64,000 nt of DNA, from NCBI GenBank assembly GCA_964420405.1, contig CAYQTL010000005.1, positions 1-64,000 on the forward strand, written 5' to 3'. The position numbers and the translations under genes were made by a program. Origin of the DNA: CAYQTL01 sp964420405. Lineage in GTDB: Bacteria > Acidobacteriota > Thermoanaerobaculia > Thermoanaerobaculales > Sulfomarinibacteraceae. The first letter of the stretch is position 1; every line of letters starts with the position of its first letter. Of this stretch, positions 33,369-41,926 are shown one piece after another. The notes below the pieces were generated by a model, which saw only the letters and a list, made by a program, of their open reading frames with translations, was not told the DNA's origin and searched no databases.

Positions 33369-35132
33369 TCACCCGCGCCGCCTCACCTCGAGGCCCAGGT
33401 CGGCGAGCTGCGCGGGATCGACCGCGGACGGCGCCGCCGTCATCAGGCAGGTGGCCGAGGTGGTCTTGGGGAACGGGATCACCTCCCGGATCGACTCGCG
33501 ACCCGCCATCAGCATCACCATCCGGTCGAGCCCGAGGGCGAGGCCGCCGTGGGGCGGCACGCCGTAGCGGAACGCCTCGAGCAGGAATCCGAACCGTTCG
33601 CGGGCCTCCTCGGGTCCGATTCCCAGCACCGCGAACATCCGCCGCTGCAGGTCGGCGTCGTGGATCCGGATCGATCCCCCGCCGAGCTCGACGCCGTCCA
33701 TCACCACGTCGTACGCCCGCGCCCGCACCGCCGCAGGGTCGGTCTCGAGCCGCTCCAGGTCGGCCTCCACCGGCGCCGTGAACGGGTGGTGCATGGCGTA
33801 GTAGCGGGCGTCGTCGGGATCCCACTCGAGCAGCGGGAAGTCGGTCACCCACAGGAAGTCGTGGCGCCCCGCGGGCACCAGGCCGCGCTCGCGGGCGAGG
33901 GCCAGCCGCAGCGCCCCGAGCGCGGCGAGCGTGACTCTCTCTGGCGCGCCGACCACCAGCAGGGCGTCGCCCTCGGCGGCGCCGGCCGCGTCGAGAAGAC
34001 GGCGGCAGCCGTCCTCGCCCAGGGCCTTCTTCGCCGGCGAGGAGACGCCGTCCGCCGCCCGCTTGAACCACAGCAGACCGGCGGCTCCGTACGGCCGCAC
34101 CACCTCGGCGAGGTCGTCGAGCTGACGGCGCGACAGCTCGGCGCCGCCTTGCAGCACCACTCCCTTGACGCGGCCGGTTGCGGCGGCGTCCTCGAGCACC
34201 CGGAAGCCGCATCCCGGGCACAGCGGCCCCAGCTCGACCAGCTCGAGCCCGAAGCGGGTGTCGGGGCGGTCACTGCCGAAACGCTCCATCGCCTCGTCGT
34301 AGCGCATCCGCGGGAACCGCTCCGGCGGGTGAATGCCGGCCAGCGGGAACAGCCGTCCGAACAGCCGCTCGATCAGGACGTAGACGTCCTCCTCGGTGAT
34401 GAACGACGCCTCGAGGTCGATCTGCGAGAACTCGGGCTGGCGGTCGGCCCGCAGATCCTCGTCCCGGAAGCAGCGGGCGATCTGTACGTAGCGGCCCACG
34501 CCCGCCACCTGCAGCAGCTGCTTGAACAGCTGGGGCGACTGCGGCAGGGCGTAGAACGCGCCCCAATGGACCCGGGACGGCACGAGGAAGTCGCGCGCTC
34601 CCTCGGGGGTCGAGCGGGTGAGGATCGGCGTCTCGACCTCCAGGAAGTCCATCTCGTCGAAGAAGCGGCGCGCCTCCGCCACCACCCGGTGCCGCAGCAC
34701 CAGGCTCGACATCATCGCCGGCCGGCGAAGGTCCAGCGTGCGGTGGACGAGCCGAAGCTCCTCGGACGCGGAGGTCGCGTCCTCGACGACGAACGGCGGC
34801 GTCTCGGCCTCGTTGAGAAGCTCGAGGGACGTGACCCGGACCTCGACCTCGCCGCTCGCCAGCTCCGGGTTGGACTGCCCCTCCGCCCGCACCCGCACCT
34901 CGCCCCGCGCGAGGACGACGTCCTCCGGCGACAGCCGCTCGCCGGTCGCCACCAGGTCGTCCTCGAACACCAGCTGCAGCAGACCGGTGCGGTCCCGCAG
35001 GTCGACGAACACCAGCCCGCCGAGATCCCGCCGGCGGCGGACCCATCCCACCACCTCGACCTCGTCGCCGATCCGATCGCGTCCGAGGCTCGCGCACCAC
35101 GGTCGCTCCCACGCGCTCTGCCGCCCCGTCAT
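33369..35132 (-). CDS. aspS: aspartyl-tRNA synthetase
   Basis: A 587-residue bacterial-type AspRS. It has an OB-fold anticodon domain (VGWVRRRRDLGGLVFVDLRD), class II core with motif 1 (FLEVETPILTRSTPEGARDF) and motif 2 (ARCFRDEDLRADRQPEFSQI). A GAD insertion domain is present at about residues 290-420, and motif 3 is GLALGLDRMVMLM. The residue after RRRD is Leu, as in discriminating enzymes such as that of E. coli; non-discriminating enzymes often have His here. The ATG at 35132 follows AAGGAGAGG, preceded by a G-rich GGGATC repeat. Confidence 0.95.
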   Translation of the reverse strand: MTGRQSAWERPWCASLGRDRIGDEVEVVGWVRRRRDLGGLVFVDLRDRTGLLQLVFEDDLVATGERLSPEDVVLARGEVRVRAEGQSNPELASGEVEVRVTSLELLNEAETPPFVVEDATSASEELRLVHRTLDLRRPAMMSSLVLRHRVVAEARRFFDEMDFLEVETPILTRSTPEGARDFLVPSRVHWGAFYALPQSPQLFKQLLQVAGVGRYVQIARCFRDEDLRADRQPEFSQIDLEASFITEEDVYVLIERLFGRLFPLAGIHPPERFPRMRYDEAMERFGSDRPDTRFGLELVELGPLCPGCGFRVLEDAAATGRVKGVVLQGGAELSRRQLDDLAEVVRPYGAAGLLWFKRAADGVSSPAKKALGEDGCRRLLDAAGAAEGDALLVVGAPERVTLAALGALRLALARERGLVPAGRHDFLWVTDFPLLEWDPDDARYYAMHHPFTAPVEADLERLETDPAAVRARAYDVVMDGVELGGGSIRIHDADLQRRMFAVLGIGPEEARERFGFLLEAFRYGVPPHGGLALGLDRMVMLMAGRESIREVIPFPKTTSATCLMTAAPSAVDPAQLADLGLEVRRRG

Positions 35133-35149
35133 CGCCCCGTCCTCTCCTT

Positions 35150-35170
35150 CCCGTTCCCGATCCCGATCCC
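35150..35170. repeat. GGGATC-type hexamer repeat, G-quadruplex-capable, before aspS
   Basis: Four CCC runs spaced by exactly 3 nt on the plus strand (GTT, GAT, GAT spacers). The minus (coding) strand therefore reads GGGATCGGGATCGGGAACGG, then G. It lies 18 nt upstream of the aspS start in the 47-bp hisS/aspS gap. The same element occurs at 41155 and 54528. Confidence 0.8.
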
Positions 35171-35179
35171 GACGGGAGA

Positions 35180-36439
35180 CTACCCCACGAGCACCCGCCG
35201 CACGGCATCCACGACGCCGTCCACCGGGACCGTCTCCTGCTCCCCCGCCCCCAGGTCCCGCACCACCACCGTACCGGCCTCGAGCTCGGCCTCGCCGACG
35301 ATCAACACCGCCGACGCCCCCATCTTGCCGGCCCACTTGAGGCCCGCCTTGAGCGACCGTCCCGTGACCTCGGCGCGGACCGCGACGCCGGCGTCCACCA
35401 GCCGTCGAGCGATCCCGAGCGCCCCGGCCGCGGCATCGTCGCCCACCGGCAGCACCGCCACGGTGGGCCGCTCCAGCACCCGGGCGCGGAAGCTCTCCGG
35501 CAGGACGTCGACCAGTCGGTCCTCGCCGATGGCGAAGCCGATCCCTGGCACCGCCGGTCCGCCGAGGTCGGCGATCAGGCGGTCGTACCGGCCACCGCCG
35601 CAGATCACGGTGTCCTCTCCGAGCTCCGGGGACACCACCTCGAAAACGGTCCGCAGGTAGTAGTCGAGACCGCGCACCAGCCGCGGCGCACGCCGCACCG
35701 TCAGGCCGACCGCCTCCAGCCCCCGCTCCACCTGCGAGACGTGCTCACGGGCGGCATCCGACACGACCTCCGCGATCGGGGTGGTGTCGGCCACCAGCTC
35801 ACGGCAGCGGGGGACCTTGCAGTCGAGGATCCGGAGCGGGTTCTCGGACCACCGGCGCCGGCAGTCGGCGCACAGCTCGTCGCGGTGCGGCTCCAGCTCG
35901 GAGAGCAGCCCGGCGACGAACCTCGCCCGGTCGTCCGGATCGCCGAGGTTGTTGAGCACGATCTCGAGGTCGTCGAAGCCGAGCCGCTCGAGGAAGGTGG
36001 TCAGCGCCAGCAGCACCTCGACGTCGGCCTGGGGGGCGGCGGCGCCGAGCAGCTCGATGCCGATCTGCGAGAACTGCCGGTAGCGGCCGCGCTGCATCTT
36101 CTCGTAGCGGAACATGGGACCGAGATATGCCAGCCGGACCGGCTGCGGCCACTGCCCGAGGCCGTTCTCGAGGAATGCCCGGGCGACGCCCGCGGTGCCC
36201 TCCGGCCGCAGCGTCAGCGACCGTCCCTTGCGGTCGGTGAAGGTGTACATCTCCTTCGACACGATGTCGGTCCCCTCGCCGACCGTGCGGACGAACAGCT
36301 CGGTGGGCTCCGCGATCGGGATCCGGATCTCGTCGTAGCCGAACCCTCCGAAGACGGCCGCCGCCTCCGCCTCCACCGCCGCCCACAGGCGCGTCTCCGG
36401 CGGCAGGATGTCGCGCGTGCCCTTGACCCTCTGGATCAC
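35180..36439 (-). CDS. hisS: histidyl-tRNA synthetase
   Basis: A 419-residue class II synthetase. It begins VIQRVKGTRDILPPETRLW. Motif 2 is FRYEKMQRGRYRQFSQIGIE, the histidine-A loop is LVRGLDYYLRTVFEV, motif 3 is GIGFAIGEDRLVDVL, and an anticodon-binding domain is C-terminal. The GTG at 36439 overlaps the stop of the gamma-carbonic-anhydrase gene (GTGA); the long upstream frame is a shadow. aspS follows 47 bp downstream in the same direction. Confidence 0.95.
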   Translation of the reverse strand: MIQRVKGTRDILPPETRLWAAVEAEAAAVFGGFGYDEIRIPIAEPTELFVRTVGEGTDIVSKEMYTFTDRKGRSLTLRPEGTAGVARAFLENGLGQWPQPVRLAYLGPMFRYEKMQRGRYRQFSQIGIELLGAAAPQADVEVLLALTTFLERLGFDDLEIVLNNLGDPDDRARFVAGLLSELEPHRDELCADCRRRWSENPLRILDCKVPRCRELVADTTPIAEVVSDAAREHVSQVERGLEAVGLTVRRAPRLVRGLDYYLRTVFEVVSPELGEDTVICGGGRYDRLIADLGGPAVPGIGFAIGEDRLVDVLPESFRARVLERPTVAVLPVGDDAAAGALGIARRLVDAGVAVRAEVTGRSLKAGLKWAGKMGASAVLIVGEAELEAGTVVVRDLGAGEQETVPVDGVVDAVRRVLVG

Positions 36440-36984
36440 CTGTCCTCCCCGGCATCCGGCGCGGCGCCGACGCCCGCGGCGAGGTAACGGCTCTTGTAGT
36501 CCAGGTAGTTCCGGGCGGTGCGCAGCGCCCGCTCGGCCTCGTCGTCGGCGAGCGGCCGCTTGACCACCGCCGGCACCCCCGCCACCAGCGACCGCGGTGG
36601 GCAGCGGAACCCCTCCCGCAGCACCGCGCCGGCCGCCACGATCGACCCGGCGCCGACGTCCGCGCGGTTGAGCACCAGCGCGCCCATCCCCACGAGCGTC
36701 CCGCGTCGCACGGTGCAGCCGTGCAGCACCGCACCGTGGCCGACGCTGACCTCCTCCTCGAGGACCGTCGGGTAGAGACCCTTCTCGACGTGGACCACGA
36801 CGCCGTCCTGGAGGTTCGACCGGGCGCCGATCCGCACCGGATGGATGTCGCCCCGGACCACGACGTGGAACCACAGCGACACGTCGTCGCCGAGCTCGAC
36901 GTCGCCGACCACCACCGAGGTCGGCGCCAGGAACACCCGCGCGCCGAGGCGCGGCGTCAGACCTTCGAACGGCTGCACAAGCAT
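36436..36984 (-). CDS. gamma-carbonic-anhydrase family protein
   Basis: A 182-residue left-handed beta-helix protein. The three zinc histidines are present in DGVVVHVEKG and GHGAVLHGCTV. RGDIHPVRIGARSNLQDG is the conserved first turn. Members hydrate CO2 or are structural homologues without proven activity. I prefer the ATG at 36984 because MLVQPFEGLTPRLGARVFLA aligns with the usual N-terminus; a GTG at 37008 is also possible. It is first in an operon with hisS and probably aspS. Confidence 0.88.
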   Translation of the reverse strand: MLVQPFEGLTPRLGARVFLAPTSVVVGDVELGDDVSLWFHVVVRGDIHPVRIGARSNLQDGVVVHVEKGLYPTVLEEEVSVGHGAVLHGCTVRRGTLVGMGALVLNRADVGAGSIVAAGAVLREGFRCPPRSLVAGVPAVVKRPLADDEAERALRTARNYLDYKSRYLAAGVGAAPDAGEDR

Positions 36985-37227
36985 GTCGGAGACCGGCGGG
37001 ACCGCCACCGCCGCAGGGCCGCGACGCTACCACAGGGCCGTCGCGCCCGGCAACCGCCAACGGCCACGAAACGCGGCAGTTGTGGATCGCGCCGCCAGAG
37101 CTGGCCGAGACAACAGCCCGCGATTCAATGAGATATGCCTAAGTATCTGAAAAATCACGGGTTCCGCGTATCGCCTGGGGACGCCCCCGAGGCTCCGAAG
37201 TCGTTGCGTTTACACTCGCTTAACCGG

Positions 37228-37263
37228 TTTTCCACAGGGTTTTCCGCAGGGTTTTCCACAGGC
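37228..37263. repeat. three tandem 12-bp DnaA-box-like repeats
   Basis: Three head-to-tail 12-bp units read TTTTCCACAGGG, TTTTCCGCAGGG and TTTTCCACAGGC. The first and third contain TTTTCCACA, which fits the relaxed DnaA box TTWTNCACA; the second has one mismatch. They lie in the 366-bp gap 36985-37350, which also holds the most A+T-rich stretch nearby (37125-37165) and another near-match, TGTGGATCG, at 37081. Nothing else in the gap looks coding. Apart from these signals I see no gene or RNA there. Confidence 0.6.
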
Positions 37264-37350
37264 TCCGATGCCGCGGCGGGTCGCTGCCATGGGCTCAGGG
37301 AGGCAAGTGGTTGCCGCCCAGCGGGAAGCGCTCGAGCATCGCCAGCCGGA

Positions 37351-39054
37351 TCACGACCGCTCGAGAAGCTCGCGGGCGTGGGCGCGGGCGGCGTCTGTCA
37401 GCCGGTCCCCCGACAGCATCCGCGCCAGCTCCTCGACCCGCGCCGCCGCGCCGAGGGTGGTGACCCGGGTGACGGTCCGCTCGCCCGCCACCCGCTTGTC
37501 GACCCGGTGATGGCTCGCGGCCCGCGCCGCCACCTGCGGCAGGTGGGTCACCACCACCACCTGGTCGACCTCTGCGAGGCTCGCCAGCAGCTCGGCGAGG
37601 GCCGCCGCCGCGCCGCCACCGAGACCGGAGTCCACCTCGTCGAACAGCAGGGTGAGGGCGCCGCGCCGCGACCGGCGCCGCAGCACCGTCCGCAGCGCCA
37701 GGTGGATCCGCGACAGCTCGCCGCCGGAGGCGATCCGGGCCATCGGCCGTGGCTCCTCGCCGGGATTGGGCGCGATCAGCAGCTCGTACTCCTCGACGCC
37801 GTCGGGGCCGAATGCCACCGGTCGTCCGCCGCGCACCAGCGGCGACGACGGATCGGGCCGGCACCGGCTGTCGAGGTCGAGCCGCGTGCCGCCCATGGCG
37901 AGGCCGTCGAGCACGCGGCCAACCTCGGCCGCCAGCTCGCGGCCGGCCGCCGTGCGGGCCGCCTCCAGCCGCCGCGCGACCGCGTCGTAGGCATCCAGCG
38001 CCTGCCGTTCGGCGGCGGCGGCCTCGTCGATCCGCTCCTCGACCGCCTCGAGCTCCGCCCGCTCCTCGAGCAGCCGCTCGCGGTGGGAGCGCACCTCGTC
38101 GACGGTCGCTCCGTACTTCAGCAGCAGCTGCTCGAGCCGGTGCAGCCGGCTCTCGACCTGCTCGAGCTCGGCCGGGTCCTCGGCGACGTCGGCCGTCATC
38201 CCCTGCAGCTCGCGGACCACCTCCTCGACCACCACCCGCGCCTCGCCGAGGCGGCCCGCGGCGTCGACCACCGCGAGGCCGCACGACGCCATCTCCCGCA
38301 GCTCGCGCTCGGCCTTCGCCAGCGCCTCCACCGCGGACCCGTCGGCCTCCGACAGGCGGCCGAGGACGGCACCGGACAGCTCCATCACCCGCACCGCGTG
38401 GCGCAGCAGCTGGCGCCGCTGCCGCAGGTCACGGTCCTCTCCGGGGGAGGGGTCGACGCCGTCGATCTCCGCGAGCTGGAACGCGATCGCGTCGAGCCGG
38501 TCGCGCCGTCCGGTGCGCGCGGTCCGCAGCGCCTCGAGTCCGTCGCGGGCGTCCCGCCACCGTCGCCACGCTCCCCGCAGCTCGTCGACCTGCGGCTCGA
38601 GGCCGCCGAACCGGTCCACCAGCTCACGCTGCACCGCCGGCTCGGCGAGGCCGTACTGCTCGTGCTGGCCGTGGATCGACAGCAGCTGGGGCGCGATCCG
38701 CTGCAGCGCGCCGGCGGTGACCGGCACGTCGTTGAGCCAGCACCGGCTGCGGCCCTCGGCGGCGACCTCCCGCCGCACCACCAGCTCCTCGTCGGCGTCG
38801 ACTCCGAGCTCCGCCAGCGCCGCCTCGAGCTCGGGCGACGAGCCGGGGGCGAAGAAGCCCTCCACCCGCAGGCGGTCCTCGCCGGTGCGCACCATGTCGG
38901 TCTGGGCCCGCTGGCCGGCGAGGAGCTTGAGCGACTCCACCAGCAGGGACTTGCCGGCTCCGGTCTCGCCGGTCAGGGCCACGAAGCCCGGCTCGAGGTC
39001 GAGCTCGACCTCGTCGATGATCGCCAGACCGCGCACCCTCAGCCGCTCGAGCAC
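37351..39054 (-). CDS. recN: DNA repair protein RecN
   Basis: A 567-residue SMC-like ATPase. Walker A is ALTGETGAGKSLLVE (27-41), followed by WLNDVPVTAGALQRIAP and SIHGQHEQYGL, two central coiled-coil arms, signature ASGGELSRIHLALR and Walker B LLFDEVDSGLGG. RecN tethers broken DNA ends during double-strand break repair. The GTG at 39054 has TACGAT exactly 7 nt upstream and no ribosome site, implying a leaderless message; the longer open frame is not supported. It is divergent from a cupin gene. Confidence 0.94.
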   Translation of the reverse strand: MLERLRVRGLAIIDEVELDLEPGFVALTGETGAGKSLLVESLKLLAGQRAQTDMVRTGEDRLRVEGFFAPGSSPELEAALAELGVDADEELVVRREVAAEGRSRCWLNDVPVTAGALQRIAPQLLSIHGQHEQYGLAEPAVQRELVDRFGGLEPQVDELRGAWRRWRDARDGLEALRTARTGRRDRLDAIAFQLAEIDGVDPSPGEDRDLRQRRQLLRHAVRVMELSGAVLGRLSEADGSAVEALAKAERELREMASCGLAVVDAAGRLGEARVVVEEVVRELQGMTADVAEDPAELEQVESRLHRLEQLLLKYGATVDEVRSHRERLLEERAELEAVEERIDEAAAAERQALDAYDAVARRLEAARTAAGRELAAEVGRVLDGLAMGGTRLDLDSRCRPDPSSPLVRGGRPVAFGPDGVEEYELLIAPNPGEEPRPMARIASGGELSRIHLALRTVLRRRSRRGALTLLFDEVDSGLGGGAAAALAELLASLAEVDQVVVVTHLPQVAARAASHHRVDKRVAGERTVTRVTTLGAAARVEELARMLSGDRLTDAARAHARELLERS

Positions 39055-39138
39055 GGCACGGATCGTACCATCGGAGACCACTGCGGACGGTGTACCCTCG
39101 TCGGGTCCGGGACCCGCTCCCGGCCCCGGAGGTGCCCG

Positions 39139-39510
39139 ATGCCGACCCCCGTCGTCCGCCACATCGACCAGCCCCCCGCCGGCGAGGTGGAGCGCGCCAC
39201 CGGCGCCACCATCCAGGTGCTGCTCGGCCCCGACGACGGCGCGCCACGGTTCGTCACACGCCGGTTCACGATCGCGCCGGGTGGCCGTATCCCGCGCCAC
39301 CGCCACGCCGACATCGAGCACCAGCAGGTGGTGCTCGAGGGCCGCATGACCCTCGGGCTGGACGGTCGCGCGATCGACGTCGGGACGGGCGACTGCGTGT
39401 ACATCCCGCCCGGGGTCGCCCACTGGTACGAGAACCGCGGCGAGGAGCCGGTGCGCTTCCTGTGCATCGTACCCGTCACCGACGGCTACCAGACCGAGTG
39501 GCTCGACTGA
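39139..39510 (+). CDS. single-domain cupin protein
   Basis: A 123-residue small beta-barrel cupin. Motif 1 is GGRIPRHRHADIEHQQVVLEG (split: GGRIPRHRHAD then IEHQQVVLEG) with likely metal ligands His54, His56, Glu60 and His61. Motif 2 is DCVYIPPGVAHWYEN with His95. Substrate cannot be predicted; relatives include sugar-binding and metal-dependent enzymes or regulators. The ATG follows GGAGG by 7 nt. It stands alone between recN and coaE. Confidence 0.85.
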   Translation: MPTPVVRHIDQPPAGEVERATGATIQVLLGPDDGAPRFVTRRFTIAPGGRIPRHRHADIEHQQVVLEGRMTLGLDGRAIDVGTGDCVYIPPGVAHWYENRGEEPVRFLCIVPVTDGYQTEWLD

Positions 39511-39592
39511 CGTCCGTCCCCGCACGTCGTCCCGAACGTCTCGCCGGATGCGGCCTCCCCATGCCGTCATCCTGAGGATCGGGACGACGCGC

Positions 39593-40219
39593 TCAGAGGT
39601 CCGCGCAGCGGACGAGAACCTCCCGCCACGCCCGGTCGACCTCGGAGGCGAGCGCCTCCGGCGGACCCGAGTTGTCGACCACGACCTGCGCCAGGTCGCG
39701 CTTGTGGTCGATCGGCTTCTGGGCCGCCAGCAGGGCACGGGCGCGGTCGGCCGGCATGCCCCGCCCCACCGCGCGCTCGAGCTGCTGCTCGGGCCGGCAC
39801 CAGACGACCGCCACGACGTCGTAGTCCCGCCACGAGCCGGTCTCCACCAGCAGCGCCGCCTCGACCACCGCCGGGCCCTGTGGGCGAGCGGCGAGCCAGG
39901 CCGCGACGCGCCCGCGCACCAGCGGATGGACCGCTTCCTCGAGCCGCCGTCGCTCGCCGGCGTCGGCCGCGACCAGCGCGGCGAGCGCCTCGCGGTCGAC
40001 CCCCCCGTCCGGGTCGAGCGCCTCCGGTCCGAACAGCCGCCCCACCTCGGCGGCACCGGCGGCGCCGGGGCGGTACAGCTCGTGGACGACACGGTCGGCG
40101 TCGAGCACCGGCACCCCGCGGGCAGCCAGCTCCGCGGCCACCGTCGACTTGCCCGAGGCGAGGCCGCCCGTCAGACCGACGGCGCAGGCTCGACGCTCGC
40201 GACCGGAATCAGGTCCCAC
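39593..40219 (-). CDS. coaE: dephospho-CoA kinase
   Basis: A 208-residue kinase with P-loop GLTGGLASGKSTVA near residue 15. DADRVVHELYRPG and the lid region PEQQLERAVGRGMPADRARA follow, then QKPIDHKRDLAQVVVDNSG, all typical of CoaE. It phosphorylates dephospho-CoA, the last step of coenzyme A synthesis. The GTG start at 40219 overlaps the last 11 bp of folD, so the two are translated together. Confidence 0.93.
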   Translation of the reverse strand: MGPDSGRERRACAVGLTGGLASGKSTVAAELAARGVPVLDADRVVHELYRPGAAGAAEVGRLFGPEALDPDGGVDREALAALVAADAGERRRLEEAVHPLVRGRVAAWLAARPQGPAVVEAALLVETGSWRDYDVVAVVWCRPEQQLERAVGRGMPADRARALLAAQKPIDHKRDLAQVVVDNSGPPEALASEVDRAWREVLVRCADL

Positions 40220-41135
40220 GACGGGCCTTCGCCGCAGCGAGGGTGTTCGCCATGAGCATGGCGATCGTCAGCGGCCCGACGCCGCCCGGCACCGGCGTGA
40301 TGCGGGCCGCCTTCGGCGCCACCGCCGCCACGTCGACGTCGCCGGCGAGCACCGCCCCACGCTTCTCGAACGCCCGCATCTTCTTCTCGTTGCCCGGGAA
40401 GAGCCGCTCGACGTCGGCGCGGTCGGTCACCCGGTGCATCCCCACGTCCACCACCACCGCCCCGTCCCGCACGTGGTCTGGCCCGACCAGCGCCAGCCGC
40501 CCGACCGCGGCGATCAGCAGGTCGGCCTCGCGCGTGACCGCCGCCAGGTCGCGGGTGCGGGAGTGGCACAGGGTCACGGTGGCGTGGGCGTGCAACAGCA
40601 GCGCCGCCATCGGCTTGCCGACGATGTCGGAGCGGCCCACCACCACCGCGCGGCTGCCCCGGACCTCGATCCCCTCACGCCGCAGCATCTCCATCACGCC
40701 GGCCGGCGTGCACGGGGCGATACGGTGCCGTCCTTGCTGCAGGAGGCCGGCGTTGCGGGCGGTGAGGCCGTCCACGTCCTTGGCGGGGTCGATGCGGTCG
40801 ATCACGGCGTGGGGGTCGAGGTGGCCGGGGAGCGGCAGCTGGACCAGGATCCCGTCCACCTCCGGGTCGGCGTTGAGCCGCTCCACGACCCGTTCGACCT
40901 CGCGCTGGGCGGCGCCGGCGCCGAGCCGGTGGACCTCGGATCGCATACCGAGCTCGCCGCACGTCCGCGCCTTGGAGCCCACGTAGACCTCGGACGCCGG
41001 GTCGTCGCCCACCAGCACGACGTCGAGTCGGGGCGCCACGCCCCGGCCGGCGAGCACCGCCACCTCGTCGGCGACCTCCTGCTGGATCTCCCTGCCGATC
41101 CGCGTCCCGTCGAGCCTCTTCGCGTCGTCGATCAC
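40209..41135 (-). CDS. folD: methylenetetrahydrofolate dehydrogenase / cyclohydrolase
   Basis: A 308-residue bifunctional enzyme with VYVGSKARTCGELGM (catalytic Lys/Tyr region), GILVQLPLPGHLD, PAKDVDGLTARNAG and the NADP site GRSDIVGKPMAALLL. The closing TPVPGGVGPLTIAMLM is also present. It interconverts methylene- and formyl-tetrahydrofolate. The GTG start overlaps the ubiE stop (GTGA). A GGAGGAG ribosome site and a GGGATC repeat lie inside the end of ubiE. Confidence 0.96.
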   Translation of the reverse strand: MIDDAKRLDGTRIGREIQQEVADEVAVLAGRGVAPRLDVVLVGDDPASEVYVGSKARTCGELGMRSEVHRLGAGAAQREVERVVERLNADPEVDGILVQLPLPGHLDPHAVIDRIDPAKDVDGLTARNAGLLQQGRHRIAPCTPAGVMEMLRREGIEVRGSRAVVVGRSDIVGKPMAALLLHAHATVTLCHSRTRDLAAVTREADLLIAAVGRLALVGPDHVRDGAVVVDVGMHRVTDRADVERLFPGNEKKMRAFEKRGAVLAGDVDVAAVAPKAARITPVPGGVGPLTIAMLMANTLAAAKARRGT

Positions 41136-41878
41136 CGTCTCCTCCGTCTCCGATCCCGATCCCGATCCCGATCCCGACGAGAGCCTCGCACGCCCTCGTA
41201 CAGCGTCGCCACCCCGCCGGTGAGGGGCGTCGCACGCACTCGGCCCAGCCCGGCCGCCTGGAGCCGCTCACACATCGCCCGTCCCGACGGAAACCGCTCC
41301 ACCGAGGCGGGCAGGTAGGCGTACGCCGCCGGGTCGCCCGAGACCAGGCGCCCGACGAGCGGCGGCACGAACCGCGCCCACGCCCGCAGCGCGGGTCCCA
41401 GCGGGCCGCCGGGCCGCGAGAGCTCCAGCACCAGCACCACGCCGCCGGCCGCGGTCACCCGCACCAGCTCGGCGAGCCCGTGGTCCAGATCCTCGAAGTT
41501 GCGGACCCCGAACGCCACCGTCACGGCGTCGAAGGTGCCGTCCGCGAACGGCAGCGCGAGCGCGTCGGCCGCGGCCAGGGCGATGTCCGATCCGGAGCGC
41601 GCGACCTTCGGACGGGCGCGGGCCAGCATCGGCAGGCAGAAGTCGCAGCCGACCGCGCCGTGGCGCCCGGCGCACGCCAGCGCGACGTCGGCGGTACCCG
41701 TGCAGACGTCCAGCAGCCGCGCCGGCCGCGACGCCGCCACTCGCCTGGCCAGCAGCCGCCGCCAGCGCACGTCGGAGCCGAGCGACAGCAGCCGGTTGAG
41801 CAGGTCGTACCGGTGGGCGATGCGCGCGAACATGCCGCGGATGTCGTCCGCCCGCCGGGCGAGCAGCTCCTCCCGCAT
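41132..41878 (-). CDS. ubiE: demethylmenaquinone / ubiquinone C-methyltransferase with Arg-Asp repeat tail
   Basis: A 248-residue SAM-dependent methyltransferase. MFARIAHRYDLLNRLLSLGS, LLDVCTGTADVALACAG and VTVAFGVRNFEDLDHGLAEL are UbiE/MenG motifs. It methylates the quinone ring in the last step of menaquinone synthesis. The C-terminus continues into an odd tail of alternating Arg-Asp and six arginines, encoded by a GGGATC hexamer repeat. TACCCT lies exactly 6 nt before the ATG with no ribosome site, suggesting a leaderless message. Confidence 0.9.
   Translation of the reverse strand: MREELLARRADDIRGMFARIAHRYDLLNRLLSLGSDVRWRRLLARRVAASRPARLLDVCTGTADVALACAGRHGAVGCDFCLPMLARARPKVARSGSDIALAAADALALPFADGTFDAVTVAFGVRNFEDLDHGLAELVRVTAAGGVVLVLELSRPGGPLGPALRAWARFVPPLVGRLVSGDPAAYAYLPASVERFPSGRAMCERLQAAGLGRVRATPLTGGVATLYEGVRGSRRDRDRDRDRRRRRR
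41155..41175. repeat. GGGATC hexamer repeat, G-quadruplex-capable, in ubiE tail before folD
   Basis: Four CCC runs on the plus strand, each separated by GAT, so the minus strand reads GGG-ATC repeated four times. It encodes the (Arg-Asp)n tail of UbiE and ends 20 nt before the folD start. Six-base units keep the frame if copy number changes. Confidence 0.85.
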
Positions 41879-41926
41879 CGGCGGAGGGTAGCACGCCGGC
41901 CCGGCGCGATCCCGACCCCGAGCGCT

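Noticed and set aside
32184..35660. A 1,158-codon plus-strand frame across GT4, aspS and hisS
   Set aside because: Same reason: it is complementary to well-supported genes and has no coherent domain or start signal.
37009..37350. Chromosomal replication origin
   Set aside because: DnaA-box-like repeats and an A+T-rich patch exist, but dnaA, dnaN, gyrB, gidA and parAB are absent. It is reported only as a DnaA-box cluster.
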